Positions 41,175 through 51,515 of a stretch of 64,000 bases of DNA are shown piece by piece. The notes below the pieces were generated by a model. That model searched no databases. It saw only the letters and a program-made list of their open reading frames with translations, and was not told where the DNA came from. The number at the start of each line of letters is the position of its first letter. The stretch's first letter is position 1. Origin of the DNA: Knufia peltigerae (taxonomy: Eukaryota; Ascomycota; Eurotiomycetes; Chaetothyriales; Trichomeriaceae). The stretch spans positions 62,001-126,000 of the forward strand of contig JAPDRN010000079.1 of assembly GCA_030247855.1 (NCBI GenBank), written 5' to 3'. The position numbers and the translations under genes were made by a program.

Positions 41175-43519
41175 ATGGCTCACGAAAACCCACCATCATC
41201 AGAAAACAAACCCCGAGCGGGAGCGCAAGGGTCACCGCTGGAATTGATATCCAGCACTCGCGCGGGCGAGATGCAATTGCAAGTCTCTCATCAATATGAG
41301 GCAAGTCCGCTGGTTCCCTGATCTCATTTCTCTCCGCTGACAGCAAACAGAGCACCTTGCAAATGAAAAAACAGTTTGGAACCTTGGCCACGCTCGGGAT
41401 CGCCTTCGCCATTCTGAACTCATGGGTTGCCGAAGCTGGGAGTATGTTGGCTCCCATTGCATTGGGCGGGCCCGTGACCATCGTCTGGGGTTGCGTGGCA
41501 GCAGCCATCTTTACTACTGTCTTATGCCTCGGTGTGGCCGAGTTGGCATCCGCATTTCCAGGAGCAGGGGGGCCATACCATTACACTTATGTCCTCGCCA
41601 GCGAGGCTCACCGCAAGTTCTTGGTAAGTACCGTCGGGTCGGGTCGGGTCCACCTATGAAACAGACATACTGATCCAGCACTCGACAGAGTTTCGTCGTT
41701 GGCTGGAGCAACCTCATTGCTTGGTGGTTTATCATTAGGTACGTGCTGGCTCAAGCAAGATGGACGTATCCTTGCTGACACTCGATGGGAAAGTTCTGCA
41801 GCTCTGTTTCTGGCATCCTTCGTGGTAGGAATGGCGATTTTGACACATCCCGACTATGTTAGTTCGCTACATGGCGCACACCAGGCATGAATCATGATTC
41901 CGATTTGCTCACACCCATTTCAGGTAGCCAAAGCATGGCAGGTCTGGCTGGTATATGTGGCCATCATTGTCGTCGCTACGATCATCGTGATCGGGGGCAA
42001 CGATATCATGTCATTTTTGACATCGATGTCTTGTAGCAAACCTTCCCCTCTGTCCCCCTTTCAGTACCGCGCGCGGAGATTTGCTGATTCTTTCGAGCAA
42101 TAGTATACTGGAGTCTCGGCTGCTTCTTCATCTGTTTCATTACAGCCGTGGCCATGCATGCGGGTGAACCCTACCGGAATGCCAGTTTCGTTTTCGGGAA
42201 TTTCTCGAATGAGTCCGGATGGAGCAGTAGCGGCACGGCCTTTGTCGTAGGATGGATGCTTTCTACCTACAATGTTGGTCGATCCGTGCGAGACTCGTTG
42301 AATGGTGGACAGTCGCACTGACACGAGGACACTCAGTTCCTAGGAATCGATGCAGCGACGCATCTCTCAGTAAGCTAGCACCTGGCCACCGGACTGCGCT
42401 CCCTCGTTGCGCTCGCTTCCCTCACTAACAGTCTTGGGCTGATAGGAAGAAATGCCGCATCCCGAGATAGAAGTCCCTCGGGCCATGGTTGGCGCCATCG
42501 CCACGGGCTTAGTCACAGCATTTCTCTTCCTCATCGCACTATTGTTCTGTATCACTGATATAAATGAAGTGCGTGTCGACAGCTTTCGATGTCTTGAGAT
42601 ATTTCACACCTCGCTAACCGACTTGGCAGATCGTGACAAGCCCGACGGGTGTTCCAATATTGGCCATCTTCTACCAGGCAACTGGGAGTAAAGCGGCCGC
42701 CATCGCATTGACATGTCTGATCTTTGTGAGCATCATGTTTTCCGAACTTGCGTATGCGTACACCTCTTCAATGCGAGCTGCATGGCGTGAACATCCATCT
42801 AACGGCGAAACAGTGGGATCCTCGTCGCTGGTCGCACAGCGTGGGCCTTTGCTCGAGACAATGGTTTGCCCTTTTCGAAATATTTTAGTGAACTGAATGA
42901 GACGGTCAAGTCACCAGTCAGGGCGACGTTGCTCTCCTCATTCCTCGCCATTGCTTACGGCGCCATCTACATCGGCTCGGTGGTGGCGTTTCAGTCCATC
43001 GTCGGCTCCAGCATCATTATGCTGTTCACCACATATGGTACGCCCCCAACCAGAGCACCGTCAATCGCTCTCAATCGTGTCTAACCGTATCACAAGCCGT
43101 CCCACAAGCCATTCTAGCCACTCGTGGCCGCCACCTACTCCCAGCCCGGCCATTCAAGTTGGGGAAAATCGGCTGGGCGTTGAATGCACTCGCACCTTTC
43201 TTGGTCATCTTTTGCACAGTTATTTTGTGCTTTCCAGTCACTCTTCCCGTCACTGTTGGAACAATGAGTATGTGTGCTCCACCCAGTCGGAATCGCGGTT
43301 TCGACTCGTGCATCTCGGCGTGTATGTGAGTCTAACAACAACACAGACTATCTCTCCGTCATTGTGGTTGGATGCTGGGTCTTGATCGTCTGCTTCTATT
43401 TCATTGCGAAAAGGGGACATTACCTGGGCCCGGTAAGAGCTCCCTTGATGGCATGGAGAACATTGACGTGCTGACTGTTTGCTCAGGTGCTTGAGATGCC
43501 CAGCGACATGCATAATTAA
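41175..43519 (+). CDS. APC-family amino acid / GABA / choline-type permease
   Basis: Twelve-helix plasma-membrane amino acid or amine uptake carrier. I rebuilt 13 exons: 41175-41300, 41351-41623, 41689-41738, 41794-41857, 41924-42032, 42104-42273, 42337-42369, 42446-42568, 42630-42751, 42814-43037, 43097-43267, 43347-43432, 43487-43519; 527 residues, all phases consistent. Hallmarks: TLATLGIAFAILNSWVAEAG, LGVAELASAFPGAGGPYHY, FLGIDAATHLSEEMPHPEIE (the TM6-loop signature with conserved Glu-Glu), FARDNGLPFSKYF and VPQAILATRGRHLLPARPF. The fungal GABA/choline permease subgroup fits best. Intron 1 uses a GC donor (GAG|GCAAGT). It stands beside a Zn2Cys6 regulator and a sarcosine-oxidase-type enzyme, which suggests import of an N-methyl amino acid or related amine. 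Confidence 0.85.
41633..41651. repeat. Short GTCGG tandem repeat in an intron
   Basis: Three to four copies of the 5-mer TCGGG within the second intron (41624-41688) of the permease gene. Too short to be telomeric; probably a simple repeat. Confidence 0.6.
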
Positions 43520-43873
43520 GGTGTAAACGTCCGGAAAGAAGCCAAACGCTAGGTGCGGAGTGGCGTTGGATGCAAATATTGACCGGTCTTGGACGGTTCT
43601 TCCCGCGCCAACTTCCAAGTCCAGGTCGAAGTTGTCTTTCAATGGAAGTTTAACACACAGCAACGGTATATCGAGAAATAAATTCTGAATTGACAAACCC
43701 ACTTGGTCGTACACCCTAGCTGTATCTTTGGGGCGCTCACACTCCTTTTTGGGTCAAGTGATCCAGAGGCATTGGCTTGTTTCGCCGATGTGAAATTGAA
43801 TCATCTTTGCGCAAAGTAATTGGTAGCCTTCAGGGAATAGATTCCCATCGGAAAATCCCCAAGAATGCCGAAG
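43520..43873. other. Convergent intergenic region
   Basis: 3' flanks of the permease and the fourth regulator. Nothing recognised. Confidence 0.5.
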
Positions 43874-46498
43874 CTAGTGTGGGCGATATGTTGGTGTTGA
43901 TGGAGACGCATCAGGGGGAAAATATGCAGACCATGGCTTCCCAAACAGTGACCACTCATCGCTGTAGGGCTGGCCAAAATCAAGATCGCCTGATGCGCCA
44001 AGGTAGACGTCCTCTGTTCCTCGGAGCATGTCGCTATTGTCAAGAGATCCAGCCGACCAATGTTGCATGTCTCCCAGCTCGGCGTCCTGTGCGAGGGGTG
44101 TAGGAGATGAGGTACTTCCAAGACTTTCACGGCCTTCTCCTGCTCTCAATGCGGTTGGAATTGCAGAAACGGAAGCATAGTCAAAGATCTTCCACATCAA
44201 GTCAATGTCTTCCTGCTCAAGAGCAACATCACGAACACCCAAAGGTGGCACAGCGCCGTCGTACTCGCCGTCCACATAATCCATTGTCTGACGCTGCCTG
44301 AGGCGAGCGGTCAGTTGGTCGAGCAGATTGGACTGCAGGAAGAGTCAGAATAGTCTTTGCAAAATGGTAGCATCGACTGGCAGGACGACTCACAAGATTG
44401 AGCATGTTTGGCCACTGCCTTGACAGCTGTCGTATAAAACTGCGTGCCTTCTCGAAATTCCTCCTTGCGTTGGATGCAACATGTCGCTTCTTGCTAACGG
44501 TCTGTTCCAGTTGGATAGTGGCTGCAATCCCGAGGAGGTAACCCAGAAATGGATCGTGGTATGACAATCCTGCTTCCTCGAGTTCGACAACAAGACGGAT
44601 GACCCATTTTGAGTTGGTCATGGCATACTCGAATGACTTTTGAAGAAACATTGCTGGAACTCGCGGGAGCAGGAGCCTCGTCTTCATCAGCAGGACGAAC
44701 GGATGGTTTCTAAACAAGATCAGTAGAGCTTCATCAGCAATTCACTTGTCGGGGATGGGTCATACAAGCAACACTGGATCGTAGAGTACAGCACTTGAAA
44801 GAACAGCCAGGTCAAGAAGTAGGATCTCGTGAGCGGGTCTTGTCGTACACGCGTTGGAAATCCAACGCTCGTGTACCGGTGAGGATGTACCACTAGCGGC
44901 GGTTAAGGTTAGATAACATATCTGTTGCGACGTGAAATGGAAAGACATACGCATCTCATATTCCCATAGACGGGATTGAATCTTGGACCAGGAAGATCCG
45001 TCGTGCCAAAATGTATCGGTCCTTCCGGATCTAGTTTCAAACACATCTCGCATCATATCTTCCCATATTGAGAGCAAATGGATGTTGACGGCCATCAAAC
45101 TGAATGTTCTGTTGTTGTTGTGGTGATGAATTATTTCTCTAAGGGTGACAAAGGAATTAAATCCAGTAGATCTCTCCGGTAAGAGAGGCCCCCTTTCGAA
45201 CACGAACAGATCAAATGATGATGCAGGTATGCAAGGACGGCTGATGTTTTGCCCGATAAAGATACGATCCATCATGAATAGTGTCCACACAACTTCACGA
45301 CGCAGTATATCTTCTTCGTCATGAGCCCGGTCACTGTCCTCTGCGACCAGCATGCCTAGCCCTTGTGCAAGTCGCAGGCCGAGGGCCACTTGTACCTGGG
45401 CTCGGCCAGGGCTGCCGCCTTGTAAATGTTGTCAGATACGACGACCACGGAGAATCCCACGGGGGCTTACATGCAAAATCGACTTGAGCCTGAAGACAGA
45501 GTGATTGAAAATAGGCCATGTCAGTTTGCTCGGCAGAATAAGCCTTGCATAGAAGATCAAACGTGACCCTTGAGAGAGATTTGATTATCTCGAGCCAACC
45601 TGGGATAGCTGCCCGAGATGAAGGGTCCATAGTGCGAAGTGATAAGGCAAGGATTGGATAAAGAACCATGGTAGGCAGGTTTTCGGGCAGCAATCGTTCC
45701 TGGCTGCTCATCCAAGACAGAAGAGGATAAGGTTGGTAGATAAAGTATCGTTCGAAGAGCCTTACTGCTTGACGCATGATGTCTGCTGGGATTGTTCTCT
45801 CAATTCCACTGCTGTCAATCATCAGGCACGTCAAGCTTTGTGTGGCAGCGCAATTGACATACTTTTGAGAAGGTGCAAGGTTTAGGTGGTCGCTAGGTTC
45901 AATTGATATGCTTTGTGCATACCCCGACCGAAGCTCCGCAACACTCTCAGCTTGAGCAGGTATACTGACGACGGAAGGTAAGCGGATCGCGTTGGTTGAA
46001 GAGTTCTGAATCTCCTCGCTCCCTCGGCATGCCGCCACCTCGGGTGCTCTGAAGATCTGATTAGTTGAGAAGAAGGCTCCGAGAAGCGCATGCACCTGAG
46101 TAGCGCGAAGACTTGTTCGAGCTTATCCTCAATTGCATCCAGGCGCCCAGGATTCTTTTTTGGTGTTACCATATCGTTGTGCGGTGTCCATGTTGGGCAA
46201 GGGTGAGCTTACCACGGCACTGTCCACCCCATCCAAAGCCAATGAGGGAACACCATGTACATGTGTTCGTGTTGCGGGTCGCGACGAGTAGCGGCACTGC
46301 TGATGAAGTCTCAAGCATGTTGAGCACCTTGGACGTTCTCCGGGGCAGCGAGCCTTTTTGCGCCTGGATACACCTCAGGATTGGGATCATCGCATGACGG
46401 TCAGTTCTACTCTACCTGCAATTTTCACACGCTTGTCTCGTTCGGGATATAGAATATGCTGCTCCATGAGCATCACTTGGACTTTGTTGACTCTCCAT
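43874..46498 (-). CDS. Zn2Cys6 transcription factor with fungal-specific regulatory domain
   Basis: Nuclear regulator, probably of its two neighbours. Eight exons: 46498-46416, 46363-46213, 46154-46096, 46048-45471, 45418-44951, 44892-44766, 44709-44394, 44332-43874; 746 residues. Splicing gives QACENCRRKKARCPGERPRC, then STCLRLHQQCRYS: the full six-Cys binuclear cluster. A coiled-coil follows, NPGRLDAIEDKLEQVFALLR. The regulatory domain has RLFERYFIYQPYPLLSWM, VALGLRLAQGLGML and REVVWTLFMMDRI. The intron at 44950-44893 does not interrupt the open frame but shifts it by one; only the spliced form gives the expected HRYTSVGFPTRVRQDPLTRS and CLNHPFVLLMK. The acidic, aromatic C-terminus may activate transcription. 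It is divergent from the sarcosine-oxidase-type gene, with a triple CGG repeat between them. Confidence 0.86.
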
Positions 46499-47190
46499 AG
46501 TCGCACTGATTCATCCCGGGGCGACATGGTATGGTCAGATGCATAACACAACACGAAGAGTACAACTTGCTGGAAACGTAGGAGGTTGAATGGCCGAATA
46601 CGTTTAGCGCGGACTATGGCTATAGCGGCATATCTTAATTCCTGTATCTGGCAACAAATCGTGAGGCATCTAATCCGCTGCTTTAAGATGAGCCACCTTC
46701 ATTCGCCGCCCCCTCCATGATTTACGGGGTTCTCTCAGAAAAACTACTTTTACCTGAAAAATCAGAAGTCAGAAATCAGTACAGCCCTGGGGTCACTGTA
46801 TTGAATATCCAAGCCGTTATTGACCCTTCTCAACAGCTCGATCAGGTGTTTTCTCTAGTCCTAGGTCAATCCTGGACTCTCGCTGCCAAATGACCTGTTG
46901 GGATCAAGAAGACCAGGGCGGACCGACGGACCGACGGACACGGGCTGCTCGTCATTCTAAGCAAGACCGAGTCTCGCAGGACTCAGCATGAGCAGCACGT
47001 CAGTCACTAGTTGCCCAGGAGTCCGGATGGGTGGTAGGTTACCATTCGATGCCTCATGTATATGGCCTCGCCCTCGGCTGCATGAAATCGAGTGATTCTC
47101 TAAGCTTGGTCTCGGTGCAAAGATCCCTCCCCTCCCTGCATCTAATTTCTCATTCGACCCGTGTCTAGGAAACCCACCTCCCAAAACACC
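46499..47190. promoter_or_regulatory. Divergent promoter region, regulator / sarcosine-oxidase-type gene
   Basis: About 690 bases between divergent starts at 46498 and 47191. It contains the triple CGG direct repeat at 46919-46937. No other gene content recognised. Confidence 0.55.
46919..46937 (+). promoter_or_regulatory. Triple CGG-N5 direct repeat
   Basis: Reads CGG-ACCGA-CGG-ACCGA-CGG: three CGG triplets in the same direction with identical five-base spacers. It lies 254 bases upstream of the flavoenzyme start and 421 upstream of the regulator start. The layout matches sites of Zn2Cys6 factors that bind direct CGG repeats. Confidence 0.55.
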
Positions 47191-48351
47191 ATGGCACATT
47201 TCGACGTCGCAGTCATCGGCCTAGGGGCTTTGGGTAGTGGTGCAGCCTATTACTCGGCTCTCAAAGGCGCCAAGGTCATTGGGTTCGAGCAATTCGAGCT
47301 GGGCCACGTACATGGAGCCTCGCATGACACGTCCCGCATCGTCCGGACGTCGTACGACTCCCCCGAGTACGTCGCCCTCGCCAAAACCTCCTACAAGGAT
47401 TGGGCCGACGTTGAAAGGGCAGCAGGCCACAAACTGCTCCATCAGACGGGAGGTCTGATCTTTGTCCCGAAGAACGGGCAGGTCCAGATCGACGACTATA
47501 CTCGAAGTCTGGGCCGAAACCAGGTGCCTTACGAGCTTCTCAGCAGCGAGGAAGTAAGGCGACGCTGGCCCCAGTTTCGGCCACCCCATGGCACTGACGC
47601 CGTGTACACGCCTGATACCGGCATGGTGCATGCATCCCGTTCGGTCGCGGCCATGCAAAACTTGGCTCGCAATTCTGGAGCTGTACTCAAAGAGTATACC
47701 CGAGTCGAGTCCATCAAGCCGCAGCGATCGCAAGGGGGCCGGCGCGTCGAAATCGTGACCTCGCAGGGTCGATTTTATGCTTCCAAGGTGATTGTCGCCG
47801 CCGACGCATGGACGAACAAGCTCCTTGAGCCTCTGGGGGTGAGTATACCATTGCGCGTCTCGCAAGAGCAGGTCACCTACTATAAGCCCTCGCAGCCCGG
47901 CGAGTTTGGCGACGACAAGTTCCCCGTGTGGATTTATTTTGGAGCCAAGGCGTTCTACGGCTTCCCAACATTCGGCGAGCCAACCATCAAAGCGGCACGC
48001 GACGAGGCACAGAATTACATGACACCAGAACGACGCAGCTATGTCCACTCGCAGCCACTCCTGGACGAACTAACCTCGTTCATGGATGCAATGGTGCCTG
48101 ATAGCGGCCGCCAGACCCTCCGCACCGTCACTTGTCAATACACCGTCACACCTGATCGGCAGTTCGTCATCAGCCCACTCCGAAACCACCCTGATGTGAT
48201 CGTGCTTTTGGGAGCTGCCCATGGTTTCAAGTTCGCTCCCACGTTTGGCCGGGTTGCTGCGGAGTTGGCACTTGATGGGGAAACAGTCGAAAACATTACA
48301 ACTTTTGGTATCCCCGAGGCAGGGGCCTCATTCTCCGAGGGTAAGCTCTAG
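47191..48351 (+). CDS. Sarcosine oxidase / N-methyl amino acid oxidase-type flavoenzyme
   Basis: Predicted FAD-dependent oxidase that removes the N-methyl group of sarcosine or a related secondary amino acid, producing formaldehyde and hydrogen peroxide. Single exon, 386 residues, the normal length for monomeric sarcosine oxidase. The N-terminal dinucleotide fold is VAVIGLGALGSGAAYYSALKG, followed by HVHGASHDTSRIVRTSY, the FAD-contact motif of this family. Cys315 in TVTCQYTVTPDRQFVISP matches the Cys that carries covalent flavin in monomeric sarcosine oxidases. LLGAAHGFKFAPTFGRVAAEL is the C-terminal FAD-binding block. The C-terminus ends in EGKL; a final KL resembles part of a peroxisomal SKL signal but is not one. 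Fructosyl-amine oxidases and N-methyltryptophan oxidase are close alternatives. Start chosen at 47191, where the fold begins. Confidence 0.9.
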   Translation: MAHFDVAVIGLGALGSGAAYYSALKGAKVIGFEQFELGHVHGASHDTSRIVRTSYDSPEYVALAKTSYKDWADVERAAGHKLLHQTGGLIFVPKNGQVQIDDYTRSLGRNQVPYELLSSEEVRRRWPQFRPPHGTDAVYTPDTGMVHASRSVAAMQNLARNSGAVLKEYTRVESIKPQRSQGGRRVEIVTSQGRFYASKVIVAADAWTNKLLEPLGVSIPLRVSQEQVTYYKPSQPGEFGDDKFPVWIYFGAKAFYGFPTFGEPTIKAARDEAQNYMTPERRSYVHSQPLLDELTSFMDAMVPDSGRQTLRTVTCQYTVTPDRQFVISPLRNHPDVIVLLGAAHGFKFAPTFGRVAAELALDGETVENITTFGIPEAGASFSEGKL

Positions 48352-49194
48352 CAATAGCAGGGGCAGTACATTGGCAACACATCACATCAGATCATTCAGC
48401 TCCATTCCATAAAGTTGGAGTTTCATATGTGACTACCCTGTGTTAATCAAGCCGTACCATACACAATAAACGACCGCAGCAGGCAGATGCAGAGGTATAT
48501 AAGCAATGCCAATGTCTTTGTTCATGAGCGTCGACGCTTGCATTTCCCAAATCTAATTCCTAACCCTGCGGCCCTGTTGTCTAGGCAGCGTGGGGATTCG
48601 TTTCGTGGCGGATGATATGATCCTGACTGCCACTGCTGTCAATGGACTCTTGATCTCTCTTGCTATCATTGAGCATGTCCCGATGATGGGACGGGTGGCC
48701 GTCCTCGTCGCTGTTTGCGGACCGATCGACCGGTTGTGGGTTCGAATTCTTACTCACCGAGCCGAGTCCGTACCCAGCTCCTCAGCGGTATCGATTTCCT
48801 GAGCCGTGCGCCCGTGTGCTCGAAGGATCCAGCTGGATGCCGAAGCCGCTGCTGAAGCTCTTGACGAAGGACTTGGTATGAGATCGAAGCTGACATTAGG
48901 GACCAGCACAGTTGGGTTTGCTGGATCACAAACGGAATCACATACGCGACGCCGGGGCAGTTCGACCATCGCTTGTGCTGCCGAAGCTTACTTTTCTCGT
49001 CCCCTCGTCTTTGCCCTGAGGAGGACTCAATGCTTCACTATCATTCTGAATATAGTTTATATACATATATACATATCTATATATTTATATCCCCGCCATT
49101 GCCTTGTCTCCCACAGATTCCAAGTACTCTAGCCCTGTTGAAAAAAAAGAACATTTTGAGACTACTGAAAGGGATGAAAGGGACGCCGAGCGTC
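48352..49194. other. Gene-free stretch
   Basis: 840 bases between convergent 3' ends of the flavoenzyme and thiolase genes. It contains an AT-rich alternating stretch at 49051-49090. A GGTTCGAA-like box near 48740 does not sit in a tRNA-like context. Confidence 0.5.
49051..49090. repeat. Alternating AT-rich simple sequence
   Basis: Forty bases made of TATA, ATAC and ATAT units with few other bases, just beyond the thiolase 3' end. It may contribute to polyadenylation signals. Confidence 0.6.
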
Positions 49195-50421
49195 CTATTC
49201 TCTCACGAAGAGACCGGCCATACCCATACCTGTCCCGATGCACATACTTACTACACCCACCTCGCCCTCATTCAGCTGGGGCATCAAAGTCGCAAGCTGT
49301 CTGGTACCTGTCATTCCAAGAGGATGGCCCAGGGCAATGGCACCGCCTCTGGGGTTGACTTTCTCCATATCCAGTCCCAGTTTGCGTATACAGTACAGTG
49401 CTTGGCTGGCGAATGCCTCATTGAGTTCCCAGAGATTCACATCCTCGGTCTTGAGGCCGGTGTAGTCGAGGAGTCTGGGGATCGCAATTGCTGGCCCAAT
49501 ACCCATCTCGTCGGGTCGGCAACCTGCCACTTGAGTGCCAGCCCACTTGCCGATGATGGACTTGGTCAGGCCCAACTCGTTCGCGGTAGACCGTCGCATC
49601 AACAACGTCGCTGCGGCTCCATCTGAGACTTGAGAAGAGTTCCCTGCCGTTGATGTACCGTCTTGTGCGAAGGCGGGCTTCAACTTAGCCATCTTCTCGA
49701 CACTGATATCGTGTCTGATGCCGTCATCCTTGTCCACCACTACCTCCTTGAAGACTTCTGGGTGCTCCGGTTCCACCTGCTTGACCTTGACTGGGACAAT
49801 TTCCGAATCAAACAGACCAGTCTTCTGGGCCTTGGAGGCTTTTTGGTGCGATGCTGCAGCGAAAGCATCTTGGTCTTCCCTGCTCACTCCGTACCTCTTT
49901 GCAACGTTCTCGCTCGTCAGACCCATGGGCATAATACAGTCTTTCGTATTATCATGCGAACTGTTCTTCAGTTCGTCCCAAAGCATAGTAGGAATAGCCC
50001 TGCTGCCGTAATTCTTGGTCATGCTTTCCATTCCAGCCCCCACACCGACATCGATCTGTCCGACCGTAATGCTGTGCGCAATGTTGGTGACAGCCTGTAG
50101 ACCAGAACTGCAGGCCCGATTGACCGTGTGCAAAGGGGTTGTTTCAGAGTATCCGGCGTGCTGTTGCGCCATTCTCGCAGCTTTTGATCCTCCCAACTCA
50201 GCCAGGACCACGCCTACTGCCACCTCGTCAATCTTCGCGGGGTCTAGGTTCGGGTTCGCAGCGAGGGTCGCTCTCAGCACGTGGCTCAGGAGTTCATGGT
50301 CGAATGCGTCTCGGAAGCCGCCCTTGACTGCTCTCGTTACGGGCGTGCGCAGCGATGAGAGAATGACAACGTCGGAAGGATTTTTGGAGAGGATCTGCTT
50401 CAGACCCCGAGCGTTCGCCAT
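49195..50421 (-). CDS. 3-ketoacyl-CoA thiolase (Pot1-type)
   Basis: Last step of fatty-acid beta-oxidation: cleaves 3-ketoacyl-CoA with CoA to give acetyl-CoA. Single exon, 408 residues from the ATG at 50421 (an ATG at 50457 is also in frame). The nucleophilic Cys is at about 104 in VNRACSSGLQAV; INTERNAL features are GMESMTKNYG, PMGLTSENVAKRYGVSREDQD and SQVSDGAAATLLMRRS; the catalytic His is in NPRGGAIALGHPLGMTGTRQ and the second Cys in SMCIGTGMGMAGLF. These match the peroxisomal Pot1 type rather than the Erg10 type. Neither a classical PTS2 (R-L-X5-H-L) near the N-terminus nor a C-terminal SKL is visible, so its location is open. It converges on the sarcosine-oxidase-type gene. Confidence 0.9.
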   Translation of the reverse strand: MANARGLKQILSKNPSDVVILSSLRTPVTRAVKGGFRDAFDHELLSHVLRATLAANPNLDPAKIDEVAVGVVLAELGGSKAARMAQQHAGYSETTPLHTVNRACSSGLQAVTNIAHSITVGQIDVGVGAGMESMTKNYGSRAIPTMLWDELKNSSHDNTKDCIMPMGLTSENVAKRYGVSREDQDAFAAASHQKASKAQKTGLFDSEIVPVKVKQVEPEHPEVFKEVVVDKDDGIRHDISVEKMAKLKPAFAQDGTSTAGNSSQVSDGAAATLLMRRSTANELGLTKSIIGKWAGTQVAGCRPDEMGIGPAIAIPRLLDYTGLKTEDVNLWELNEAFASQALYCIRKLGLDMEKVNPRGGAIALGHPLGMTGTRQLATLMPQLNEGEVGVVSMCIGTGMGMAGLFVRE

Positions 50422-51515
50422 GGTTGGTAGATGTTTATGGTAGGCGGAAAGTGGCAAGGATATGGAAAGGTAATTTCAAGGTGTTAGCAAGACTTGTCCT
50501 GGTCCGGGGATGTGAATGTAGAAGGAGTGAAAGGGAACAAAGGAAGGCTTCCCAAGAGGATAGGTATCAAGATATTAAAGAGAATTACAGCAGGCTTGTC
50601 GGCGCAAGGAAAATCACCCTCGGGTAAGGACTCTGTGTTGGAGGAGGAGGAATCGCTCGCCGTCGGATGAGGGCATCGGATAAGGGCCTCCATACTGAAT
50701 CTCCGCATTTTGTGGTGTTGACAAGATTATTTAAAGGGAGAGAGAGATGTTGATAATCACTCACCTTCGCGTTCTGGAATCACACGGAGATCCTGATGCA
50801 GCCATTGAGTGCCTTCACGATGCCCTTGTTTCTGCCTTAAGTGCATGGCACGGAAAAATGTAAGTGCGAGCCGTATTGAAAGGAACCGAGTGCCTGCGCA
50901 TTTTCATTGCCTGCACTATTTTGCGGTGTGCCTTTGAACAAACTCCTACTCTATCTCTCTCTTTGCAAGCATTATCTGCTGTTATTATCTCCCAGCTTGT
51001 TCCGAGGTTTTCATTCCTACGATGGTGCCAATGAAGCGTGCTTCAGACTCGTCAGGGGATGTGAGACCATCCAAGTCGCTTTGCATTCGACAGAAAAAGC
51101 ATCAGCAGGTGAACTTACATCACCTCTGGCAAATATAATCTCAAAATTGCTCATTCTATGACCTAACTTGACCTTAGCAGACGTGCCCTGTTGATAACTC
51201 ACATACCGCAGATCGACAGATTCAGATCAAGATCAAACTTGCCTCTCCGTCCGAGACCTTTCGCACTTACGGAGACGAGCAGGAACCACGTGAAAGACAA
51301 GTGGAATCAATGCATGACTTCTTCACAATCGAATACTGAGACCCAAAGTACGCAAAGTACGACGAGTTCGCTACTTTCGACTGGCTAGAGCCAATCGACG
51401 TGGTTGCAATCGACGCGCATACTTCAGTTCAAATAGGACACTCCATTGCACAGTTGGTCCAAAAACCAACAGTGGCCGGCCATATCCATCACTTCATTAG
51501 ACAGCCTTCAATGAA
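50422..51515. other. Gene-free stretch, thiolase upstream
   Basis: About 1.1 kb. The first few hundred bases are the thiolase promoter/leader. Just before 51516, a plus-strand frame at about 51361-51510 (TFDWLEPIDVVAIDAHTS...) may be a remnant of the N-terminus of the decayed GNAT/ankyrin gene. Nothing else recognised. Confidence 0.45.

Noticed and set aside
48720..48770. GGTTCGAATTC, resembling a tRNA B box
   Set aside because: No A box at the right distance and no flanking acceptor-stem pairing; not supported as a tRNA.
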